A DNA stretch of 64,000 nt from Streptomyces ardesiacus (GTDB lineage Bacteria; Actinomycetota; Actinomycetes; Streptomycetales; Streptomycetaceae): NCBI RefSeq assembly GCF_003112575.1, contig NZ_BEWC01000006.1:358616-422615 (forward strand), read 5' to 3'. The notes beneath the pieces are model-generated. The model did not search any database. It saw only the letters and a program-made list of their open reading frames with translations, and was not told the DNA's origin. Positions 34,137 to 41,714 of the stretch are shown here, one piece after another; position 1 is the first letter of the stretch, and every line of letters begins with the position of its first letter. A program made the position numbers and the translations under genes.

Positions 34137-34852
34137 GCGGGGCGTCCTTCCCGAGGGGTGCGGAGCAGGGGCGGGTGCAGGGCGGTGGCCGGGCCGGCGC
34201 GGTAGAGGGCGGCCGGTTTGCCGCGGCCGCCGGTGAGGCGGGCGGCGCCCGGGACGGGCTCGACGAATCCGGGGGTGGCGAGGACCTTGCGGCGGAAGTT
34301 GGGCCGGTCCAGGGCCGTGCCCCACACCGTCTCGTAGACCCGCTGCAGCTCGCCGAGGGTGAACTCGGCCGGGCAGAAGGCGGTGGCCAGGCAGGTGTAC
34401 TCCAGCTTGGCGCCGACGCGGTCCCGGGCGTCGGCCAGGATCCGGTCGTGGTCGAAGGCGAGGCCCCGGGCCTCGTCGTACGGCACCCAGCGGGCCTCGG
34501 CCGCGTCACCCCCGCCGTGCGGTTCGGGAGGGTCCGGCAGCAGGGCGGCGAAGGCCACGGACACGACCCGCATGCGGGGGTCGCGACCGGGTTCGCTGTA
34601 GGTCCGCAGCTGCTCCAGGTGCAGCCCGGTCACGTCCGCCAGGCCGGTCTCCTCGGCCAGCTCCCGGCGGGCGGCCGTCTCCGCCGACTCGTCCGGGAGC
34701 AGGAAGCCCCCGGGGAGCGCCCAGCGGCCCGCGTACGGCTCCTGTCCCCGCGCGACGAGCAGCACGTGCAGCGCGTCCGCGCGCAGCGTGAGGACGGCGA
34801 GGTCGACGGTGACGGCGAAGGGTTCGAAAGCGTGCTTGTCGTAGCCGTGCAC
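34133..34852 (-). CDS. NUDIX protein with C-terminal winged-helix domain (NrtR-like)
   Basis: A 239-residue protein. Residues about 12-150 are a NUDIX domain with an intact box, GGFLLPDESAETAARRELAE then ETGL, matching Gx5Ex7REUxEExGU. Residues about 160-235 (FTLGELQRVYETVWGTAL, DRPNFRRKVL) are the winged-helix type found in NrtR, the ADP-ribose-responsive repressor of NAD genes. Because the NUDIX box is complete it may also hydrolyse ADP-ribose. A large inverted repeat ending in the promoter region supports self-regulation. Coupled to the ADP-ribosylglycohydrolase. Confidence 0.85.
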   Translation of the reverse strand: MHGYDKHAFEPFAVTVDLAVLTLRADALHVLLVARGQEPYAGRWALPGGFLLPDESAETAARRELAEETGLADVTGLHLEQLRTYSEPGRDPRMRVVSVAFAALLPDPPEPHGGGDAAEARWVPYDEARGLAFDHDRILADARDRVGAKLEYTCLATAFCPAEFTLGELQRVYETVWGTALDRPNFRRKVLATPGFVEPVPGAARLTGGRGKPAALYRAGPATALHPPLLRTPREGRPA

Positions 34853-34856
34853 GACC

Positions 34857-34900
34857 GGCCACCCCCTTAATAGTCACTGCGACTATAAAAGGGGGTGGCC
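34857..34900. promoter_or_regulatory. 44-bp inverted repeat, NrtR-type operator and/or attenuator
   Basis: atagtcactgcgactat (34870-34886) is a perfect inner dyad, nested in outer arms ggccaccccctt and aagggggtggcc. It begins five bases before the NUDIX start codon. The inner dyad has the size and TAGTC/GACTA form expected for an NrtR-family site; the outer GC arms could also form an RNA hairpin ending rluB transcription or hiding the NUDIX ribosome site. Confidence 0.65.
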
Positions 34901-34933
34901 GGTCGGCACAAGCCTCGTGCGGGGCGGGGCCGC

Positions 34934-36049
34934 CTAGAGGTCGACCTCCTGCATCAGCATCCCGACCTCCGTGTTGGACAGGCGGCGCAGCCAGCCCGAC
35001 TTCTGGTCGCCCAGCGTGATCGGGCCGAAGGCGGTGCGCACCAGCTTGTCGACGGGGAAGCCCGCCTCCGCCAGCATCCGGCGGACGATGTGCTTGCGGC
35101 CCTCGTGCAGGGTGACCTCGACCAGGTAGTTCTTGCCGGTCTGCTCGACGACCCGGAAGTGGTCCGCCCGCGCGTACCCGTCCTCCAGCTGGATGCCGTC
35201 CTTGAGGCGCTTGCCGAGGTCGCGCGGGATCGGGCCCACGATGTGCGCGAGGTAGGTCTTCTTCACGCCGTACCGGGGGTGGGTCAGGCGGTGGGCCAGT
35301 TCACCGTGGTTGGTGAGCAGGATGACGCCCTCGGTCTCGGTGTCGAGCCGGCCCACGTGGAAGAGGCGGGTCTCGCGGTTGGTGACGTAGTCGCCGAGGC
35401 ACTGGCGGCCCTCCGGGTCCTCCATGGTGGAGACGACACCGGCGGGCTTGTTGAGCGAGAAGAACTGGTACGACTGCGTGGCGACGGTCAGGCCGTCGAC
35501 CTTCACCTCGTCCTTCTCCGGGTCGACGCGGCGGCCCTGCTCGAGCACGATCTCCCCGTTGATCTCGACCCTGGCCTGCTCGATCAGCTCCTCGCAGGCG
35601 CGCCGTGAGCCGTAGCCCGCGCGCGCGAGGACCTTCTGCAGCCGCTCGCCCTCCTGCTCGGCGCCCGGGAAGGTCTTGGGCAGCTTGACGTCCTTCTTGC
35701 CCGCGTACCGTTCGCGGTTGCGCTCCTCGGCCCGCGTCTCGTACTCGCGGGACGTGGCGGGCGCGCTGCGGCCGCGCTGCTGGGGCCGCTTCGGGCCGCC
35801 CTTGGCGCCGCCGCGGGCCGCGTTGCCCCGGCCCGACTTGGGGCCGTCCTTGGTGGCGCCGGGGCCCACGTCGTAGCGCCGCTCCTCCGGGCGCGGCTTC
35901 CTGGGACGGCCGCCCTGCTTGTCGTCGCGGTTGTTGCCGGCGCCGCGGTGGTTGCCGCGGCCCCCGCCACTGCCGCCGCGGCCGCCGCTGTTGCCACCAC
36001 GGCTCCCGCCGTTGTTTCCGCTGCTGTTCCTGCCGCTGCTGCTTCGCAT
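34934..36049 (-). CDS. rluB: 23S rRNA pseudouridine synthase RluB with low-complexity head
   Basis: A 371-residue RsuA/RluB-family enzyme. The S4 RNA-binding domain begins ERLQKVLARAGYGSRRACEE near residue 135; the catalytic Asp is in HVGRLDTETEGVILLTN; and HEGRKHIVRRMLAEAGFPV is the family's third motif. It makes pseudouridine at the position near 2605 of 23S rRNA in known homologues. The first 130 residues are rich in Gly, Arg, Asn and Ser (GNNGGSRGGNSGGRGG) and probably disordered RNA-binding sequence. The ATG overlaps the scpB stop by one base. Confidence 0.92.
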   Translation of the reverse strand: MRSSSGRNSSGNNGGSRGGNSGGRGGSGGGRGNHRGAGNNRDDKQGGRPRKPRPEERRYDVGPGATKDGPKSGRGNAARGGAKGGPKRPQQRGRSAPATSREYETRAEERNRERYAGKKDVKLPKTFPGAEQEGERLQKVLARAGYGSRRACEELIEQARVEINGEIVLEQGRRVDPEKDEVKVDGLTVATQSYQFFSLNKPAGVVSTMEDPEGRQCLGDYVTNRETRLFHVGRLDTETEGVILLTNHGELAHRLTHPRYGVKKTYLAHIVGPIPRDLGKRLKDGIQLEDGYARADHFRVVEQTGKNYLVEVTLHEGRKHIVRRMLAEAGFPVDKLVRTAFGPITLGDQKSGWLRRLSNTEVGMLMQEVDL

Positions 36050-36702
36050 CAAAATTCCGTCTTGTCGTCTGCGTCCCCGGAGTCCGGGGCGTCCGGATCG
36101 AACGACGGGACCCCTTCCAGCGTCTCTGCCTCGATCGCCTCCGCCTCCGGGAGGAAGGGCGCGAGCTCCGGGAGCTCGTCCAGACCGCGCAGGCCCATCC
36201 GCTCCAGGAAGTAGTTCGTCGTCACGTACAGGATCGCACCTGTTTCGGGTTCCGTGCCCGCCTCCTCGACCAGACCCCGCTGCAGGAGGGTGCGCATCAC
36301 ACCGTCGCAGTTCACGCCCCGCACGGCGGAAACACGGCTGCGGCTGACCGGCTGGCGGTAGGCGACGACCGCGAGGGTCTCCAGGGCGGCCTGGGTGAGG
36401 CGGGCGTGCTGGCCGTCCAGGACGAAGCCCTCGACGGCCGCGGCGTACTCGGGGCGGCTGTAGAAGCGCCAGCCGCCCGCGACCAGGCGCAGCTCGAAGC
36501 CGCGGCCCTGGACGGCGTACTCGTCGGCCAGCTCGCGCAGGGTGTCCGCGATCAGCCGCCGGGGCCGCTGCAGTATCTTCGCGAGCCGTTCCTCGGTCGC
36601 GGGCTCGTCGACGACCATGAGGACGGCTTCCAGGGCGGGTTTGAGGTCCAGTGCGGCGACGCCGTCCGGCCCGTCCGGAGCCTCGGTGGTTGCTTCGCTC
36701 AC
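36049..36702 (-). CDS. scpB: Condensin subunit ScpB
   Basis: A 217-residue winged-helix protein. ALEAVLMVVDEPATEERLAK and LTQAALETLAVVAYRQPVSR are signature segments, the latter followed by RGVNCDGVMRTLLQRGLV. It forms the SMC-ScpAB condensin with ScpA for chromosome segregation. The GTG start overlaps the scpA stop as GTGA. The C-terminal tail is acidic. Operon scpA-scpB-rluB is conserved. Confidence 0.95.
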   Translation of the reverse strand: MSEATTEAPDGPDGVAALDLKPALEAVLMVVDEPATEERLAKILQRPRRLIADTLRELADEYAVQGRGFELRLVAGGWRFYSRPEYAAAVEGFVLDGQHARLTQAALETLAVVAYRQPVSRSRVSAVRGVNCDGVMRTLLQRGLVEEAGTEPETGAILYVTTNYFLERMGLRGLDELPELAPFLPEAEAIEAETLEGVPSFDPDAPDSGDADDKTEF

Positions 36703-38345
36703 GCCTTCTGCTCCTCCTTCGGCGCCTCGGGCGGCCGGTCGAACTCGTCGGTCACCACCGGCTGGGCGTCCCCGTCGCCGCCGGTCCAGCGCACCAGGAG
36801 GTCGCCGAGCGCGGTCTCCTGGTCCAGCTCGACGGCCTTCTCCCGGTACAGCTCCAGCAGGGCGAGGAAGCGGGCGACGACGGTGAGGGTGTCCTCGGTG
36901 TCCCGGACCAGCACCCGGAAGCTGGCCTCTCCCAGCTCCTTGAGGCGGGCGACGACGATCCCGGCCTGCTCCTGCACGCTGACCAGGGGCGCGTGGATGT
37001 GCTCGACGTACACCTGCGGCTTGGGCTTGGGCTGCATCGCCTTCACGGCGAGCCTCGCGAAGCCCTCGGGGCCGATGCTGATGACGACCTCGGGCAGCAG
37101 CTCGGCGTGGTGCGGTTCCAGGCCGACGGTACGGGGGTGGCGGCGGGCCTCGGCCTCCAGCCGCTCGTTGAAGATCTCCGCGATCTGCTTGTACGCGCGG
37201 TACTGGAGCAGCCGTGCGAAAAGCAGGTCGCGGGCCTCGAGCAGGGCGAGGTCGGCCTCGTCCTCGACCTCGGCGGCGGGCAGCAGCCGGGCCGCCTTCA
37301 GATCGAGCAGCGTGGCCGCGACCACCAGGAACTCGGTGGTCTGGTCGAGGTCCCAGTCCGGCCCCATCGCCCGGATGTGCGCCATGAACTCGTCGGTCAC
37401 CTTCGACAGCGCGACCTCGGTGACGTCCATCTTGTGCTTGGAGATCAACTGGAGGAGCAGGTCGAACGGCCCCTCGAAGTTGGCGAGCCGCACCGTGAAG
37501 ACACCGTCGCCGCCGTCGTCCGGGGCGTCCTGCGCAGAGCCCCGGGGCACGTCGGCACGGGGCTGTCCGGAGCCCTCGTCACCGCCGTCGCCCGCGGACT
37601 CCCCGTCCGTGCGGGACGCGCTGCCGCGGGCTTCCGCCCCGGACTCGGGCCCGGCGGCCTCCGGGAGCGGCTCCCCGGTCGACCCGTGCCCCTCACGGTC
37701 GCCGCCCCGGGGAGCGTGTCCCGGCACGGGGTGGGGCTCCACGGCGGGCACGGAGCCTGACGGGCCATCGGCCCGGGGACGCCGGTCGGCGGGAGCGGTG
37801 GCCGGGCGGCCGGGCGCGGCCGGGGCAGCGGCCGGCCGACCGGGTACGGCCGGGGCAGCGGCCGGCCGACCGGGTACGGCCGGGGCAGTGGCCGGCCGAC
37901 CGGGTACGGCCGGGGCGGTGGCCGGTAGGCCGGGTCCGGTCGAGTCGTGCCCGGCCGCTGCCGTGACCTCCGGCTCCGTGCCCGTGCCCGTGCCGGTGGC
38001 GGTCCCCGTCGGCTCCGCCGCCGAGGGCAGCCCGGGGCCGGGGCAACCCGGTGCCGCTTCTAGCGCTCGGGGCGCCTCCGTGTCCGGAGCGGAGACCGGT
38101 CGGCTCCGCTCGTCAGCACCCGCGGTCGCCGCCCGGCGGCCCTCCAGCGGATCGGCCGCGGGGTCCGGTCGTTCACCGTGGTTCCGCTCGGCGGGCTCCG
38201 CCGCGGTCGCCCCGGAGGGGACGGTGCCGGGGGCCGTTTCGCCGGGGGGCCGGGGGTCCACCGGCGCCCCCGGTCCCCTGCCCAGCGCGCGTCGGCGGCC
38301 GACGCGCGGGCCGCGGCCGGGGTGGGGGGCGTCGTTCGAGGTCAT
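36699..38345 (-). CDS. scpA: Condensin kleisin ScpA with long repetitive N-terminal extension
   Basis: A 548-residue protein of which residues from about 282 on are the ScpA kleisin: VRLANFEGPFDLLLQLISKH, ATLLDLKAARLLP and RFLALLELYREKAVELD. Bacterial ScpA is usually about 260 residues, so the first 280 residues are extra. They are Pro/Ala/Gly/Thr-rich and contain a decapeptide repeat of the type PATAPAVPGR (about four copies), with 30-bp DNA repeats. ATG 38345 is the only plausible far start; a start nearer to the core cannot be excluded since there is no strong internal ribosome site. Confidence 0.88.
   Translation of the reverse strand: MTSNDAPHPGRGPRVGRRRALGRGPGAPVDPRPPGETAPGTVPSGATAAEPAERNHGERPDPAADPLEGRRAATAGADERSRPVSAPDTEAPRALEAAPGCPGPGLPSAAEPTGTATGTGTGTEPEVTAAAGHDSTGPGLPATAPAVPGRPATAPAVPGRPAAAPAVPGRPAAAPAAPGRPATAPADRRPRADGPSGSVPAVEPHPVPGHAPRGGDREGHGSTGEPLPEAAGPESGAEARGSASRTDGESAGDGGDEGSGQPRADVPRGSAQDAPDDGGDGVFTVRLANFEGPFDLLLQLISKHKMDVTEVALSKVTDEFMAHIRAMGPDWDLDQTTEFLVVAATLLDLKAARLLPAAEVEDEADLALLEARDLLFARLLQYRAYKQIAEIFNERLEAEARRHPRTVGLEPHHAELLPEVVISIGPEGFARLAVKAMQPKPKPQVYVEHIHAPLVSVQEQAGIVVARLKELGEASFRVLVRDTEDTLTVVARFLALLELYREKAVELDQETALGDLLVRWTGGDGDAQPVVTDEFDRPPEAPKEEQKA
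37801..37937. repeat. In-frame 30-bp tandem repeats inside scpA
   Basis: About four and a half copies with exact 30-bp phase (37801, 37831, 37861, 37891, 37921), unit gccggccgaccgggtacggc plus ten bases. They encode the decapeptide repeat of the ScpA N-terminal extension and keep the reading frame. Confidence 0.9.
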
Positions 38346-38363
38346 GGCCCCCGCAGGCTACCG

Positions 38364-38942
38364 CTACCGCCCGCGCAGCCGTCGTACGAGGATGCTGGCG
38401 TCCCCGCGGGTCTCCAGGTCGGCGAGGACCACGGCGACCGCCTCGCGGACGATGCGGCCGCGGTCGACGGCCAGGCCGTGCTCGCCCCGGAGCACCAGGC
38501 GGGCGTGCTCGAGGTCCATCAGCTCCTCGGCGGAGACGTACACGGTGATCTTCTCGTCGTGGCGCTCACGCCCGCTGGGGCGGCGCGCCGCGGCCCTGCC
38601 GCGCTTGCGCGGCCGGTCGGCCCCGGGGGCGGCAGAACCTTCCTGCGCGCCCGTGCCCGCCCCGGAGCCCCGCGCCGAGCGCTCCGTGCCCCGGGTGCGC
38701 GACTCGCCCGCCGAGCCCGGTTCCGCGTCCGCCGCGGCGTGCTCCGCGCCCTCGCCGTCACCGCCCTGCGCGGGCACCGACTGCGGTGCGTCCTCGGCGG
38801 CCCCCGGGCCGCTCTCCCCCGCCGGGGCCGGCACCCGGGCCTCGCCGCCCGCCGGCCGCCGCGGGGTGGACGCCTGGAGCGCCGTTCCCCCTGTCGTACG
38901 GAAGAGTTCGTCGGCCCCCGGCAGACTCACTCGGCGTGACAC
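38364..38942 (-). CDS. ParA-linked small DNA-binding-like protein
   Basis: A 192-residue protein. Residues 1-125 are low complexity (Gly, Ala, Glu, Arg); residues about 127-192 form a compact basic domain starting EKITVYVSAEELMDLEHARL and GRIVREAVAVVLADLETRGD, consistent with a ribbon-helix-helix fold. It overlaps the ParA gene by 16 bases with GGGAGG ten bases before GTG 38942; GTG 38930 is an alternative. It is placed where a centromere-binding partner of ParA would be, but no ParB is present. DNA binding is inference. Confidence 0.7.
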   Translation of the reverse strand: MSRRVSLPGADELFRTTGGTALQASTPRRPAGGEARVPAPAGESGPGAAEDAPQSVPAQGGDGEGAEHAAADAEPGSAGESRTRGTERSARGSGAGTGAQEGSAAPGADRPRKRGRAAARRPSGRERHDEKITVYVSAEELMDLEHARLVLRGEHGLAVDRGRIVREAVAVVLADLETRGDASILVRRLRGR

Positions 38943-40099
38943 CGGGCGAGCACCTCCCTGGCGAGCTGGCGGTAGGCGGCGGCACCGACGGAGTTGGACG
39001 CGTACGTGGTGATCGGCTCACCGGCGACCGTGGTCTCCGGGAAGCGGACCGTGCGCCCGATGACCGTGTGGTAGACGTGGTCGTCGAACGCCTCGACGAC
39101 CCGCGCGAGCACCTCACGGCTGTGCACCGTGCGCGAGTCGTACATCGTGGCGAGGATGCCGTCGAGCTCCAGGTCGGGGTTGAGCCGCTCCTGGACCTTC
39201 TCGATCGTCTCGGTCAGCAGCGCCACACCGCGCAGCGCGAAGAACTCGCACTCCAGCGGCACGATCACCTTGTGCGCCGCGGTGAGCGCGTTGACCGTGA
39301 GCAGGCCGAGCGAGGGCTGGCAGTCGATCACGATGTAGTCGTAGTCGTCCATCAGCGGCTTCAGCGCCCGCTGGAGGGTGGACTCGCGCGCGACCTCGCT
39401 CACCAGCTGCACCTCGGCCGCCGACAGGTCGATGTTGCTGGGCAGCAGGTCCATGTTGGGGACCGCGGTCTTCAGCAGCACCTCGTCGGCCGCCATGCCC
39501 CGCTCCATGAGCAGGTTGTAGACGGTGAGGTCGAGCTCCATCGGGTTGACGCCGAGCCCGACCGACAGCGCGCCCTGCGGGTCGAAGTCGACGAGCAGCA
39601 CCCGGCGCCCGTACTCGGCGAGCGCGGCACCCAGGTTGATGGTCGACGTGGTCTTGCCCACGCCGCCCTTCTGGTTGCACATCGCGATGATCTTCGCGGG
39701 GCCGTGATCGGTCAGCGGGCCCGGGATCGGGAAGTACGGCAGCGGACGTCCGGTCGGACCGATGCGCTCGCGGCGCTGCCGGGCCGCGTCGGGCGCGAGC
39801 GTGGCGGCGTACTCGGGATCCGGCTCGTACTCCGCGTCGGGGTCGTAGAAGTGCCCCTCGGGCAGTTCGTCGTAGTCGGCGAAGTGGTTGCGTGGCGCGC
39901 CACTTCCGTCGCCGGCCCTGGCGTTCACGTGTTGGCCATCCATACTCATGTGTGCTGTCCGCGTTGGCTGCGGACTGTGGTGGTCGGCTGCGGAGGTGCG
40001 TACAGCTACGGAGCCGACGGCCTCGAGACGCCCGGGACCGCTGGTCCGTGCCGGCGTTCCTGGTTGACCACCCCCGGGAGTAAATGTCGACTCATTCAC
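38927..40099 (-). CDS. ParA-family ATPase (orphan, scpAB-linked)
   Basis: A 390-residue P-loop ATPase. A variable head of about 125 residues leads to the deviant Walker A CNQKGGVGKTTSTINLG, then VDFDPQGALSVGLGV (Walker A') and YIVIDCQPSLGLLTVNAL (Walker B). The GTG start has AAGGAGGT eleven bases upstream; the in-frame ATG at 39952 is an alternative. It is not the oriC-linked ParA, as no parB, gidB or rpmH is near. It lies upstream of the RHH-like gene and scpAB, so a chromosome organisation role is likely. Confidence 0.9.
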   Translation of the reverse strand: MNESTFTPGGGQPGTPARTSGPGRLEAVGSVAVRTSAADHHSPQPTRTAHMSMDGQHVNARAGDGSGAPRNHFADYDELPEGHFYDPDAEYEPDPEYAATLAPDAARQRRERIGPTGRPLPYFPIPGPLTDHGPAKIIAMCNQKGGVGKTTSTINLGAALAEYGRRVLLVDFDPQGALSVGLGVNPMELDLTVYNLLMERGMAADEVLLKTAVPNMDLLPSNIDLSAAEVQLVSEVARESTLQRALKPLMDDYDYIVIDCQPSLGLLTVNALTAAHKVIVPLECEFFALRGVALLTETIEKVQERLNPDLELDGILATMYDSRTVHSREVLARVVEAFDDHVYHTVIGRTVRFPETTVAGEPITTYASNSVGAAAYRQLAREVLARCHAE

Positions 40100-40354
40100 A
40101 AGTCGTCTTACCTCCTTGGTGACCAGGTAACTTCTAGACAGGTCAGCGTGGCACCATGCCGACGTTCGGCGACTCTATGGCGTGTCGGCCGTCCGCAGCA
40201 ACACAATCCGCCGGACCCGGCCCGATGTGTCGGCAATGAAACATCCCTCTGTCAAGGGCGTACGGCCGTCGCACAGCAGGTTTCACCGGTGCGCGAATCG
40301 GTTGAAGCGTTACGTTCGAGGCGAGTTGACCGAGAATCGCAAAGTGACCATACA

Positions 40355-40397
40355 CACACCCGGCCGGACCTTGTCGGGCAAGGTCCGGCCGGGTGTG
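40355..40397. terminator. Strong terminator after ald
   Basis: A perfect 19-bp stem, cacacccggccggaccttg with caaggtccggccgggtgtg, and a five-base loop. It lies 60 bp beyond the ald stop and separates ald from parA. The remaining space to parA (about 40100-40350) is less GC-rich and contains a TTGACA at 40255-40250 on the minus strand as a possible parA -35. Confidence 0.9.
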
Positions 40398-40456
40398 CGC
40401 GGTTGACGACGACTGTTGACGTATCGCCTTTTCCGGTCGCCTACTTGACCGGCGGC

Positions 40457-41572
40457 TCAGGCCAGCAGCGAGGCCGGCTCGACGTACTCCAGGCCGTGCG
40501 CCTCGGCCACCTCCTTGTAAACGACCTTGCCGTCATGGGTGTTGAGCCCCTTGGCCAGCGCCGGGTCGCGGCGCAGCGCCTCGCGCCAGCCGCGGTCGGC
40601 CAGCTCCACGATGTACGGCAGCGTGGCGTTGGTGAGCGCGTAGGTGGAGGTGTTGGGCACCGCGCCGGGCATGTTGGCGACGCAGTAGAAGACCGAGTCG
40701 TGGACCGGGAAGGTCGGCTCGGCGTGGGTGGTCGGGCGGGAGTCCTCGAAGCAGCCGCCCTGGTCGATCGCGATGTCGACAAGGACACTTCCGGGCTTCA
40801 TGCGGGACACCAGTTCGTTGCTGACCAGCTTCGGCGCCTTGGCTCCCGGGATCAGCACGGCGCCGATCACGAGGTCGGCCTCCAGGCAGGCCTTCTCCAG
40901 CTCGAAGGCGTTGGAGACGACGGTCTGGATCTTCGTGCCGAAGATCTTGTCGGCTTCCTTGAGCTTGGTGATGTCCTTGTCGAGCAGAGTGACGTGGAAG
41001 CCCAGGCCGATGGCGATCTGCGCCGCGTTCCAGCCGGAGACACCGCCGCCGATGACGACGGCACGGCCCGCGAGCACACCGGGGACACCGCCCGGCAGCA
41101 CACCGCGGCCGCCGTTGGCGGCCATCAGGTGATAGGCGCCGACCTGGGGGGCCAGCCGGCCCGCGACCTCGGACATGGGGGCCAGCAGCGGCAGCGCGCG
41201 GCCGGGCAGCTCGACCGTCTCGTAGGCGATGGCGGTGGTGCCGGACTCGACGAGGGCGTCCGTGCACTCCTTGGAGGCGGCCAGGTGCAGGTAGGTGAAG
41301 AGCGTCTGGTCCTTGCGCAGCCGGTGGTACTCCTCCGCGATCGGCTCCTTGACCTTCAGGACCAGGTCCGCGGCGGCCCAGACCTCGTCGGCGGTGCCGG
41401 CTATCCGCGCACCGGCCGCGACGTACTCCTCGTCGGGGATCGAGGAGCCGACGCCGGCGTCGTGCTCGACGACGACCTGGTGACCGTGGCGCACCAGTTC
41501 GTGCACGCCGGCGGGGGTGATGGCCACCCGGAACTCGTTGTTCTTGACCTCGCGGGGGATGCCGACCTTCAC
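40457..41572 (-). CDS. ald: L-alanine dehydrogenase
   Basis: A 371-residue enzyme, exactly the usual length. KVGIPREVKNNEFRVAITPA opens the protein, VLKVKEP and YLHLAAS carry catalytic Lys and His, and VVIGGGVSGWNAAQIA is the NAD-binding loop. It interconverts alanine and pyruvate plus ammonia. GTG 41572 gives the family N-terminus; GTG 41581 nine bases upstream is possible. Followed by a strong terminator, so transcribed alone. Confidence 0.95.
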   Translation of the reverse strand: MKVGIPREVKNNEFRVAITPAGVHELVRHGHQVVVEHDAGVGSSIPDEEYVAAGARIAGTADEVWAAADLVLKVKEPIAEEYHRLRKDQTLFTYLHLAASKECTDALVESGTTAIAYETVELPGRALPLLAPMSEVAGRLAPQVGAYHLMAANGGRGVLPGGVPGVLAGRAVVIGGGVSGWNAAQIAIGLGFHVTLLDKDITKLKEADKIFGTKIQTVVSNAFELEKACLEADLVIGAVLIPGAKAPKLVSNELVSRMKPGSVLVDIAIDQGGCFEDSRPTTHAEPTFPVHDSVFYCVANMPGAVPNTSTYALTNATLPYIVELADRGWREALRRDPALAKGLNTHDGKVVYKEVAEAHGLEYVEPASLLA

Positions 41573-41714
41573 GTGGATCACGGTCCTTGGCTCAGAGAAT
41601 GGGCTGGTGCAAGGCATACCCGCTCAAGTGCGGGCACACCGGGAGAGACCGCAGGAGAACGTGCGGCAGAGCCAGTTTAATGAAGGTGTTCCCTGTGTCT
41701 AGCCTTTCAAAGCA

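Noticed and set aside
33114..34852. Toxin-antitoxin or phage-defence ADP-ribosylation module
   Set aside because: There is a hydrolase and a NUDIX regulator but no ADP-ribosyltransferase toxin nearby, and the operator points to NAD-type regulation.
38927..40099. Chromosome origin region parAB
   Set aside because: No parB, dnaA, gidB, rpmH, parS or DnaA boxes are present.
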